NCBI RefSeq assembly: GCF_963576675.1
Contig: NC_088916.1
Coordinates: 13,740,501 to 13,804,500 of the forward strand
Source: Euphorbia lathyris
Taxonomy: Eukaryota > Streptophyta > Magnoliopsida > Malpighiales > Euphorbiaceae
DNA: 64,000 nucleotides
Reading direction: 5' to 3'
Part shown: in pieces, positions 1 to 9,610 of the stretch
How the letters are laid out: every line of letters starts with the position of its first letter
Numbering within the stretch: position 1 is the stretch's first letter
Notes under the pieces: generated by a model
The model's database searches: none
Seen by the model: the letters and a program-made list of their open reading frames with translations, nothing else
What the model was told of the DNA's origin: nothing
Program-made: the position numbers and the translations under genes

Positions 1-30
1 AATGGAGAATTTTTTATCTCAAAATTAAAT

Positions 31-774
31 GGCAAAAAGCATCCTGAGGCCCCTGATCTTTCATTGTTTGGTGCATTGAGACCTCGATCTTTTATTTAGA
101 CACATTGAGCCCCTGATCTTTCACCATTTGGTGCATTAAGCCCTCGATCTTTCATTTAGACACATTGAGCCCTTGATCTTTCATATATTGGTGTATTAGG
201 TCCTTCCATAAATCAATTAATATATAGGTTTATTAAGGACATGTTTGGTGTGACAACAAATGATCTAAAAATAACAAATTCTAAAATAAAAAAATATATT
301 ATACAAATTAATAAAAATAATTTAAATAAAAAATAAAAAATTTATTGAACACAATAAAACCTTGTTTTTCGATAATTATGTTCTAAAAATAAAAATAATG
401 TTAAAATTGAAGCACATTTTGTGGAAATAAGAAGGGTAATTTTATCAATAACAAGTAACTACAAACAACTGTTCATGAAAAGAGCTTTTCGTGAAAAGCT
501 CCAAAATGTTGCAGTGTCCAGAGAAAATGCGAAACGCTGCAGTTATATAAATCTAACCAAACATGCCCTTAATAAACCTATATAATAATTGATTTACGGA
601 AGGGACTAATACACCCATATATGAAAGATCAAAGGCTCAATGTGTCTAAATGAAAGATCGAGGGCTTAATGCACCAAATGATGAAAGATCATGGGCTTAA
701 TGCGTCTAAATAAAAGATCGAGGGCTTAATACACCAAACAATGAAAGATCGGGGGCTTCAGGATGCTTTTTGCC
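31..774. mobile_element. MULE-like element with long inverted arms
   Basis: Inverted arms of roughly 220 bp end in GGCAAAAAGCATCCTGA and its complement. The arms contain an internal repeat built on 'ccctgatctttca' and 'gatctttcatttagacac'. Flanking nonamers AAATTAAAT (22-30) and AAATTAAAA (775-783) match at 8 of 9 positions, as expected for a Mutator-superfamily target duplication. The interior is AT-rich with no coding potential, so this is a non-autonomous element. It shares its terminal motif with the elements at 31234 and 44571. Confidence 0.75.
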
Positions 775-783
775 AAATTAAAA

Positions 784-966
784 TGAATACGAAAATGGGG
801 AATGCTCTCCCCGTCCTGTAGGGACCTGATCCTCGACTTTATCGAGATCGCCAAAATTATTAATATATATATATTCATCAAATATTCTTTTTAATTTTTT
901 ATACTTAATAAATATAATAATAACACTAATTATTAATTTGAGATTTTATATAAATTTATTTATTAA
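784..966. other. Duplicated segment, copy A, left piece
   Basis: This stretch resembles 24600-24725 plus 25745-25870: a similar 'gaatgctctcccc' block, 'attctttttaatttttt', then 'ataataataacactaatta'. It is the piece of the receptor-kinase tandem duplication left of the gypsy insertion. It shows no gene. Confidence 0.6.
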
Positions 967-971
967 TTAAT

Positions 972-1267
972 TAGGGAAAGCGGAACAGTGATCTGGATCC
1001 TCGTCGGGAAGGTCTGGCTTCCTCGGGGGTCGTCTCTGCGCGGGGATCGGTCCCTGCGGATACTCCGACGGTCAAGACAGTTAGTAGTTCGAGAGTGTAT
1101 TCTAATCAAATGAGAGTGAGGTAGAAGATAGTTACCTGATCCCCTTTCCTTCCTTTATTGGTATATTTATAGAGAATTGTCTTGAGCCTGTGGGCCTTCT
1201 GTTACCCTGGCCCTTTCACTGGTCGGGCTCCATTGGGCCTCTTGGGCCTAAGTGATATTCTGAATCA
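972..1267 (-). repeat. 3' LTR of the Tat-type element
   Basis: 296 bp, the same length as the 15984-16279 copy, with about nine substitutions. On the minus strand it starts TGATTC and ends CCCTA, so the usual terminal CA is replaced by TA. It contains 'tggtatatttatagag', a possible TATA region. Confidence 0.88.
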
Positions 1268-1285
1268 TGTAGTCCCCCCCCCGGC
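1268..1285 (-). promoter_or_regulatory. Polypurine-tract-like run next to the 3' LTR
   Basis: On the minus strand a run of nine or more G precedes ACTACA and then the LTR start TGATTC. This is the expected place for the polypurine tract that primes plus-strand DNA synthesis. Confidence 0.55.
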
Positions 1286-1876
1286 TAGATTAGCCGAGTA
1301 TTGCATGCGAGGATACGAGAATTTTAGTAGTTCATGTTCTTCCCAACGAGTGGTGGACAGCTGTATGAAAGGTGCCCGATTTTCTCATAAAGACCCTTCA
1401 GATCTCTGCATGCGCTTTTGGGTTCTAGCGCGCAATTGATTGCCCCTTCATTAATGCTCCTGCACGCGCCGTAAAAATACATTGAATGTCGTGCGTTGCC
1501 GGCGCCTCCATTTTTTTTTTGATATAAAATGCGGGGGGAGGCTCCCTTTCTGTCTTATTTCGCCAAATTTCTTCTCCTGGTGCGATTTGACCATCTCATT
1601 TTCCCTTTGGAGCCGCTATTTTCTGTCGATCTTTCCATCGGTGTCGTTTGCTCGCGCTTGCTGGGCACCGGGCATATTGATTGACGGCGTTTTGGTGAAG
1701 ATTCCCTACGACACTTGTCGTAACATTTGCGAGGTCAGTCGTACCTCTTATTTCTCCTGTCTTTAGTTCTTTTGTTTAGTTTTTTTCTTGGGGAGGGGGA
1801 GTATGTCAGAGGGTTCTTCACGGGGAGCCCTAAGAAGACTGCCGCCAGTGACACCGGGTGACTTTACGCTTCGTGA
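1268..1876 (+). promoter_or_regulatory. 5' region and putative promoter of the opposite-strand gene 1
   Basis: TATAAAA lies at 1523-1529 behind a T run, about 350 bp before the ATG of the plus-strand spliced gene at 1877. No convincing ORF lies between them. I infer that this segment supplies a promoter and leader for opposite-strand transcription inside the element; transcript ends are unknown. Confidence 0.4.
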
Positions 1877-4391
1877 ATGCGGAACGTAAAACGAAAAAGG
1901 CAGGCGAAGCCGGAATGGGAGAGTGTTGCTGCTGCGAGAAAGAAAAATAAAATCGTAGAGCGTGCGCCGCCTAGTGTCGAGCGGCCGGTAAGAGGAGTTG
2001 CTTCCGGCGTGCTTGAGGTAGCGGTTGTAGTACCGGAGGGTTTGATTACCGAAGAGCATCCCCTGGCCTCGATTTACGAGGAAATGCGCCAGAGGGTATG
2101 GACGCGGTCCGTGGGGGTCTCTAGTGTTGATGGTAGGCGGTTTGAGGGAGCAGAGCAGCCAAAAAGACCGGAATCTTTTTCGGTGGATGACGCGCACAGT
2201 ATCATTGTCTCCGCGGATTTAGCTGCTATCTCCGTGGTATATCGACTTGGGAAGCCATATGAGCTAGTTGCGCTTGGAGAAGAAATACGTGCTCATCATG
2301 CGGGTGGTACGAACGAGCTCATGGTTTACGAGGAGCAGTTGGAATCGGGGATGCGGTTGCCCTTGCTTCCCTTTTTTGTGGAGGTTTTAAAGGAGTATGA
2401 CATGTGCCCTGGTCAGATCCATCCGAATGGATGGAGGATGATGGTGGCATTCTACTCGTTATGTCGGTCAGCCGGATACCGAGCAACTGGGTTGGTATTC
2501 CGTGAGTTCTTCCAGCCAAACAAAGGACCCCGATCGCAACATGTGACCTTCTCGCATCAAAAGTTCAAGGTGATTGGCGGGTTGAAAGACAAGGTTCATG
2601 AATATAGGCATCGTTACTTCTTGGTGCGAAAGCTAAATGGCGACTTCCCTTTTCGAGTAGTGTGGAACGAGGAGCCCATGGATTCCAGTCGCTGGCTGAA
2701 ACCGTGAAAAATGCTGCCTTTTGAGGAGCAGCTCGTGAAGTATTTAAAGGGGCTTCCGACAGATAAAGAACGTATGTAAGATGTGGATGAGCTTGTGCGT
2801 CACTTCCTGGCCGCCGGGTACTATATCTGGAACCAATGGCGGATGGCTCAGCTATCCGACTGGACGGCAGTGGACTTCGAGAAATGGAAACATGGGTACA
2901 AATTCAAAGCCGGAGAGTTGGCAGAACTAGAGGCGATCTCTGTGAACGTCGCTGTTGTAGGTGAGGGGTCGGGGTTGTAGGTTTCATTTATTTCATCCTA
3001 TGTACTGTTGTTACTATATATTTTATGCGTGGTTTAAATTTTCCGCTCTTTCTTGCTTTGCAGGTCCAGGAGATCCCCGTGTCAACATGGATTTTGATCC
3101 TAATGAGTTTGGTGTTGGCCTAGATACTGTGGATGAGGCATTTGGTGGTGCTTCGGGTTCCTTGGCTTCGTTCTCCTCTCTTGAGGATGCGAACCAAGTG
3201 GTTCAGAGCACGGGCGGGGTGCTCACTGCACACGAAGGCATTGAGGCGAGTGCCGCTATACCGTAAGGTGTGCCTGTGAGCGAACACAAGGGGAAGGAGA
3301 CTGAGGAGGATGTGGAGGTGGTCGCAATTGAAGAAGAGGAGATCGAGAACCAAAATCAGGGGGTGCTCACCCGAAAGCGTAAGAAAGATAAAGGGAAGTT
3401 AGTTGCTGGAGCTGAGGGTGGGGAAATGACTGCCTGTGACGATGTCGCCGGGGCAGGAGAGGGTTCCAAACGGGCGTGCACTGATGGCGGGGCCGAGCTA
3501 TCTGTGGATATGATGGATCGGGTAGGCGATCACCCAGAGATGATGAAGAGAATGGATATCAAGATAGCCAAATTCCGGGAATACGTGATGGGGTTGTCGG
3601 TGCACTCAGACATGGCGACGTCGGACCTTGCGCGGGTGATGGCTCGTGTTGCTAAGGTTCCCGGAGAAGTTATCCGAATGGACGGTGTGTCCAAAATGAA
3701 CCTTGGTGTGGAAACTTTGTCGGCGCTTGGTGTGGTAAGTTCTCTTGTCATGCTCGTTCAGTTTTGCTTCTAAGGATTGTGTCCTGACTCGTGTATTCTG
3801 ATGTAGGCCATTCAAAATGCTAACACGGTGTTCAACATATGTGTTAATGATGAGAACTTGTTTCGGGACATGGAGCAAGGGTTGCGGAATGTGGTGAAGG
3901 AGCTGGAAGTGGCGACATGGAATTTAACTACTACTGGAGAGTTGTTGGAGCGTCGTGAGGGCGAGATTACTGTGCTGACCGAGCAGCTGAAAGTGGAGAC
4001 ATGAGGCCGAGTGGAGCTGTCGCGGAAGGTGGCGTGTGATGCCGAGGAGATCCATTCTCACAAAGCTCTGCTTAAGATGGCCGTCCTGTGGACTCATCGG
4101 GTGAAGGAGAAATTGAAGGAAAAATCCAGGCAAGCCGACCTGCTGTCCGCAGAGACCGAGAAGCTCAGACGAGAGCTGGAGGTGGCTCGAAAGGAGGTTG
4201 CTGACCTTCGAGCCTTTGCAGGAAAACGCGAGGAGAAGCTGGTAAAAATGGATCGCATGATGCTCATCACTGCTGTTTACTCTGCCGGTTATGAGGTTCC
4301 TCCGGAGGTCATATTCTCTCTGGATGTGTACGACAAAGCTGCACAAGCGAAAGCTGTTGAGTTCTGCGGTCGTTTTAAGAAGAAGCAGTAG
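1877..4391 (+). pseudogene. Opposite-strand accessory gene 1 of the Tat element (putative gypsy-type transposon domain), 3 exons
   Basis: Exons 1877-2960, 3064-3734 and 3807-4391 join in frame at GT-AG borders (GTAG|GTGAGG to TTTGCAG|GT; GTG|GTAAGT to GATGTAG|GCC), giving 779 codons if stops are read through. Residues about 110-240 (LPLLPFFVEVLKEY, HPNGWRMMVAFYSLC, KFKVIGGLKDKV) match the plant 'putative gypsy type transposon' family (Pfam Transposase_28). An acidic then basic linker with KRKKDKGK follows. Exon 3 is a Glu/Lys/Arg-rich predicted coiled coil. Four in-frame stops break it (TGA 2705, TAA 2777, TAA 3264, TGA 4002), each one C-to-T step from CGA or CAA. It runs against gag-pol, between the tandem array and the 3' LTR. 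Its biochemical role in the family is not established. It could be mistaken for a host gene, but it lies wholly inside the LTR pair. Confidence 0.85.
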
Positions 4392-4558
4392 TTGATAGGA
4401 ATGGCCTTTGCTTATCTTGTTTTGTTATTTTCAAAGATGTAATGATTGTTCGTACAATTTGGATTTTCCTTGTGATCTTTTGGCAGTTAATTATTTTCCT
4501 TCCATGCTGATCTGACCTGATTGTTTGTGATGTGTGTGTCTTGTCTTGTCTTCTTCCG

Positions 4559-4568
4559 CTATAAATAG
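4559..4568 (+). promoter_or_regulatory. TATA box of opposite-strand gene 2
   Basis: CTATAAATAG is a near-ideal plant TATA box, 77 bp upstream of the ATG at 4645. It supports independent transcription of the second opposite-strand ORF, by inference. Confidence 0.5.
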
Positions 4569-4644
4569 GAACCGGTTTTCCGATCTTTTTACCTTGATTT
4601 ATTGAGTTATACCTTCCTTTTGTTTCAACTATTCTGCTTCCTAG

Positions 4645-5340
4645 ATGTCTCTTCAGGACATTGTTGATCCGGCCCGGGTGTTGGAGGTACAGAAAGCAAT
4701 ATCGGCGATGCCACATCCGTATATGTACTATCCGCCGAGCGAGGAGCACGATCTTGAGCGGAAGGTTCGATACTCTTCCCCGGTGTGGATGAGGCGGGGC
4801 TCAACTTCTCAAAAAAGAACTCTAGAGAGTGAGAACTCCGTTCCCTATACTGGATCTGTGACCGATTCCTGCGAAGTGGCTGTTAGTGCGCTTTCTTTGA
4901 CTGAGAAGAAAATCTGGTCTCACGACGGTATCGGCTACCTTCAACCTGACGAGACAGTTGCTCCCGTACTGAATCCTCATCCTTCACGGATCAAGAGGCT
5001 GCTAGCCGATGAGCTGGAGAGAGTGATGAACTTGCCTCACAAGATGGAGTATCGACGAGTAGGGCGCCATGCCTCCCCGACATGTCCGTATGGTCCGATG
5101 TTTGTCGACCCTGCCAAACCTTGAAGCTTAGTATTTCTTGATTTTGCTAGACAAGGTAGCCTTGGTCCCGTTCCGACCAACCCGAATCATCGTGTCACCC
5201 ACGTGGGGAAAGCATGCTTGTACCATAGGCAGAACGGTCATAATACCGATGAGTGTGTTGACTGGCGAGCTATGCATCAAGACTTGATGGATGCGGAGGC
5301 TATTCCGAATCCTGACTGTGTCCATGTTTCGCTTAAGTGA
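4645..5340 (+). pseudogene. Opposite-strand accessory gene 2 with gag-like CHHC zinc knuckle
   Basis: A single frame of 231 codons starts MSLQDIVDPARVLEVQ and is broken by one TGA at 5122-5124 (CGA to TGA would explain it), after which the same frame continues to 5340. The C-terminal part contains CLYHRQNGHNTDEC, spacing C-x2-H-x4-H-x4-C. This is the same spacing as the gag knuckle of this element on the other strand (CKYHKSSRHSTENC). The protein also has a cluster of Pro/Tyr (PHPYMYYPPSEEHD). No named family is recognised for the N-terminal half. The gene follows accessory gene 1 at 253 bp and has its own TATA box. A nucleic-acid-binding role is inferred only from the knuckle. Confidence 0.65.
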
Positions 5341-5562
5341 GTTCGATTGTGGTGTGTTTGATGTGTACTTATAATGATCGTACTATTTGTGGATCTCTTT
5401 TTGTAATGGAATTGCGTATGCTGTTTTCGTTTTGCCGTCATAATAGCGATGTGTCTATGCAGCTTTGTTATTAGCTTTTTTACTATAAATTGCGTGCGAA
5501 GGATTCTTCCGGGGACTTGATAATCTCAGCCATGGGTAATAGTATATGAGTCATTATGTGAC
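5341..5562. other. Spacer with a further TATA-like motif
   Basis: Non-coding sequence of the element. TATAAAT at 5484-5490 precedes the tandem array on the plus strand. Nothing else is recognised. Confidence 0.3.
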
Positions 5563-6190
5563 TGTTTGGGGAGCGTTCGAGATGCTCTAGGAGTAACATT
5601 TAGTGTTGCTCAGTGGAGAACGTATTGGCATGTTTGCTGATAAATAATCGGTAACAATATGGGATTGTTAGGCGATTACGAAGACATTCGAGATGCTCGA
5701 GAAGCCTTTGGATAACATTTTGATGTTATTTTAGCGGAGAATGCATCCGGGTGTCCGCTTGTAAATAATTGGTAACAATATGGGACCGTTAGGCGATTAT
5801 GAAGGCATTCGAGATGCTCGAGAAGCCTTTGGACAACATTTTGATGTTATTTTAGCGGAGAACGCAACTGGGTGTCCGCTTGTAAAAAAATCGATAACAA
5901 TATGGGATTGTTAGGCGATTACGAAGGCATTCGAGATGTTCGAGAAGCCTTTGGATAACATGTTGATGTTATTTTAGCGGAGAATGCATCTTGGTGTCCG
6001 CTTGTAAATAATCGGGAACAATATGGGATTGTTAGGCGATTACGAAGGCATTCGAGATGCTCGAGAAGCCTTTGGATAACATGTTGATGTTATTTTAGCG
6101 GAGAACGCATCTTGGTGTCCGCTTGTAAAAAATCGGTAACAATATGGGATTGTTAGGCGATTACGAAGGCGTTCGAGATGCTCGAGAAAA
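5563..6190. repeat. 121-bp tandem repeat array, about 5 copies
   Basis: The word 'ttcgagatgctcgagaagcc' or a close variant recurs with spacings of 121, 121, 122, 121 and 121 bp (phase points near 5685, 5806, 5928, 6049, 6170). The first copy, from about 5563, is the most diverged. Units contain 'gttattttagcggagaa' and 'cggtaacaatatggg'. The array lies just 3' of pol on the minus strand. There are no unique spacers, so it is a plain tandem repeat. Such arrays in the 3' region of Tat-lineage elements are known sources of satellite DNA. Confidence 0.9.
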
Positions 6191-6244
6191 TAATAAAAAA
6201 TAATAATAAACGGGCATTCGATTAATCGTAATTGTGTATACAAG

Positions 6245-8188
6245 CTACTGATAGTATTTCTTCAAAGTCTGGATGTTCCAACTATTGTCGAAGACCAAAC
6301 CGTCTAAGGAGGCGATCTTGTAGGCACCGTTGTGGAGGACAGTATCGATCTTTTACGGCCCCTCCCATGATTGTCCGAGCTTGCCCTAAGCTAGTGGAGA
6401 TTGAGCCGTAGCGGTGTCTCGGAGCACGAGGTCCCCGACTTGGAAAGTGTGGGGCCGGACCCGTCTATTGTGGTATCGCGCTATGCTTTGCTTATGGGTC
6501 GTGATGTGAAGTAAGGCATTAAGGCATTCTTCCTCTAACCGCTCACTTGCTTCGGCAAGTTCCGCGTTGTTGTCGGCCTCCTCAAAGGTGATCTACCGAG
6601 GAGAGCGAAGGATGACTTAGGATGGCGCCATGGCTTCTACCCCATAGGTGAGGAAGAAAGGAGTGCGCCTAGTGCCGGAGTGTGGGGTCGTGCGATATGA
6701 CCATAATATCGTTGGGATATGGTCAGGCCATGCTCGACCCTGGTCGGACAGGCGCGCTTTAATCCCTCGCAGGATTATCCGGTTGCTTACTTCAGTGAGC
6801 CCGTTGCTTTGAGGATGCGCTACTGAGGTGTAACACCCTTTGATGCCCCACTCCGTGCAGAACTCGCGGAATTTACTGCAGTCGAATTGCCTCCCGTTAT
6901 CGGTGATGAAAGAGTGAGGGACGCCGAATCGGTATATAACTATTCGTTTGAGGAAACCGATTACGTTATTGGCGGTTATTTTTACGATTACTTCTGCCTC
7001 GATCCATTTGGTAAAGTGGTCGATTGCTACCACTATGAATCGTTTCTGTGCTAAGGCCATCGGAAATGGGCCGAGCAGATCAATGCCCTATACTGCAAAT
7101 GGCCAAGGTGTGACAATGCCTTTGAGCGGAGCTGTCGGCGCATGATGAATATTGGCATGTAGTTGACATGCCTGATAGCTACGAACCAGACGCATTGCGT
7201 CGGAGTCCATGGTTTGCCAATAAAGTCCATGTAGCCGGGCCTTCTTCGCAATTGCCCGAGCGCCTTGATGCGAGCTGCAAACGCCCTGATGTATTTCCTT
7301 TAGACAGTGATCCCCTTCCTCCTCGGATATACAACGCGACCAAGGGTGTACGGGGGACTTTCGATAGAGCAAGCCGTCGTGCATTGCATATCGCCAGGAA
7401 CACCGAACCACGAGGGATGCCGCCGTCCGATCTTCCGGCAGTGTTCCATCCTGTAGGTACCTGATTATCGGACTCCTCCACCCGCTCTCTACTGCGTCTG
7501 CCGTGTCGATCTATAACGAGCACTCTTTGTGAATGGCTGGGGCAGCAGCAGTTTCTATAAGGGTCTGCGGATCACTGGACTGCTCTACTGCTGCGAGAGC
7601 GGTAATGGCATCCACTTCTTCATTCTCCTCTCATGGGACAAGCGTGAGGTCAACGGTTACTCCTTTGTCTTTCAGATCATTGAGCAAGGATTTGGCGAGC
7701 GCCAAATATTGACCCATCGTCGGATCTTTCGCTTTGTAAGTACCGCTGACATGGCTAACGACGCGCTTGGAGTCCGAGTACACCGGCAGATGTCCGTTCA
7801 CCATCATTTTGGATAACCGAAGAGCTGCGATTAGGGCCTCATATTCTTCCTGATTGTTTGTGATCGATAAGTCGAGCCGGATGGCGTACCGTATCCGAAG
7901 ATTATTAGGTCCTTGAATGGCCACGCCTACGCCTGCCCGCCCTGGGCCGCAGGACCCGTTGACACTCATGGTCCAGACGTCGCTGTTGTAAGCTTTTATC
8001 GGTGTGGAGTTGTTAGTTGATGATCTGGTAAATTCTACAATGAAATCGGACAGCACCTGAGCTTTGATTGCCGTGCGGGGTTCAAAACGTATGTCGAACT
8101 GTGATAGCCGAACTGACCAGTTGGTGATCCGTCCGGAGACTTCTGGTTTCTAGACGGCCTTCTTGAGAGGGTAATTGGTCCTGACCAC
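6245..8188 (-). pseudogene. Pol C-terminal part: second RNase H and integrase
   Basis: One frame (top coordinates equal 1 modulo 3) runs from the copia insertion to a final TAG at 6245. The second, archaeal-type RNase H lies near 7960-7660 (WTMSVNGSCG, NNQEEYEALIAAL, VYSDSKRVVSHVSG); the first catalytic Asp is Asn here (VNGS). The integrase has an H-H-C-C zinc region (near 7340-7170, with one Cys changed to Tyr: VRSYQACQ) and a core with VAIDHFTKW, FITDNGRQF and GLTEVSNRIIL, so D, D and E are present. It ends NSWNIQTLKKYYQ without a chromodomain. In-frame stops occur near 8153 (TAG), 7631 (TGA), 7510 (TAG), 7091 (TAG in place of a usual Trp), 6615, 6597, 6395 and 6365. Most are explained by C-to-T or G-to-A changes. 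Confidence 0.88.
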
Positions 8189-9433
8189 TGAAGGATATTA
8201 GGCTAAGGTATAGCAGCGGAAATATAAAAATTTTAGCCTATTTCCTTTTAACCATAGGATCCGTTAATCGTTATTTCATATAAAGAGGGATAAGAAGAAA
8301 TACCTTTTGAAGAACAATCTACCGTTGTTAAAGAAGCGCCCACAATTCTTCTCCGAGTTCCCAAGCACGAAGTATAACACGGTGAGGTTAAGTTAGAATC
8401 AACCGTATGAGATGCAACCAAAATAGATTGCCTCTAATTAACCAACACAAGATCAAAGAAAAGGGAGATAGATGAAATTAATCAATCGATGGAAGCCGTA
8501 TGAATTCTTGTCCACGAACTAGGGGAGTCGAATTCTTTCTTTTTCTCTAAGGTAGGGATTTCGAAAATCACTTGTGCTAGTTAGAGAGGGTTGGCCGAAA
8601 TTCATGTATAGAGGGGGTATATATAATCACTTGTATCTAAACCCTAGTTAGATAGGAATAGGTTACTTAATAGGAATTCAATTTGGAATAGAATTCCCAA
8701 TTATTATCTCATTATATATCTAATATATCTAGGATAATAATAAATAACCTAATTGGATAATAATAGGAGTATATTAATCTAATTAAAACTCCTAACTTAA
8801 TTATCTCTTAATTAATTTAATTCACAAACCTAATCAAATTAGGATTAATGGAATTAAAATAATTCTTTATTTATTACATACAAATTTCGGCCCCCTCTAT
8901 TTAAATGGACCTTACTGGGCTCAATTGGGCTTCCATCTATTAATGACATCCATCTCTCTTTTGGTTCCAAGTCTTATGTGTGATCCATTAGGTTCTTACT
9001 ACTTCTGGCCGTATGCAACTATTAAATTAATTTCTTCAAGAATTATATTTAATCCTTGCATAACGGAATGATGTACTGAGTATGTTATTGGCAAGTCTGT
9101 AATCATTCCCCCAGAGTCCGTTAAGAAGACAGGTTGATTCTGTCGTTAACCCTTCCGTATTAGTTACGGTATAATTCGATCCTTTATCAACTACATCCTT
9201 GAACTGAATCTTATGACTATGGGTGATTTCAAGTCACATATAGCGAGACGTTCGTTTTACTTGTATAGGCCGAGTCAACTCAAATAGATAGGTTAAGTGA
9301 AATCTGTATTTCTTACTCTTAAGCTATCACCTTGCAAGGATTTAGAGTCGAGTCTTCCACAAGCGATCCTTGGATGTATCTCCCATTAATCGGGAGTGAT
9401 AAATGCTCAATCCAATGTATAACTACTCTGATA
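8189..9433 (-). repeat. 3' LTR of the copia element, 5'-truncated
   Basis: Matches 11377-12621 base for base in length (1245 bp) with about 1% difference. It lacks the part corresponding to 12622-13237. Confidence 0.93.
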
Positions 9434-9610
9434 AGCATCAATTTCCTCGATGGGAGCATCATCTTCAGGGACAGGGGGTATCGGTGTATCAAGTACATAC
9501 CCAATTTTCTCGAACTTCAAAACAATTTTGAGGTTACGAAACCAGTCGGTGAAGTTTGAACCATTCAGTTTGTTATCGGTAAGAATGTTTTGCAGATTGG
9601 TTTTAGTCAT
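9428..9610 (-). pseudogene. Copia gag N-terminal fragment
   Basis: The ATG at 9610 opens MTKTNLQNILTDNKLNG and continues with NFTDWFRNLKIVLKFEKIGY, the typical start of plant Ty1/copia gag polyproteins (UBN2/DUF4219-like region). After about 60 codons, at ...IDAYQ, the frame runs into 3' LTR sequence and ends. The join falls in the shared hexamer TATCAG (minus strand), suggesting deletion by microhomology. No zinc knuckle, protease, integrase or RT remains. Confidence 0.85.

Noticed and set aside
1877..2707. A 276-residue plus-strand ORF that looks like a host gene
   Set aside because: It lies between the LTRs of one element, continues through splice sites and stops into downstream exons, and matches a gypsy-associated domain, so it is the element's accessory gene.
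5563..6190. Regular repeat array, CRISPR-like spacing
   Set aside because: Repeats are head-to-tail with no unique spacers, and the setting is a plant retrotransposon.
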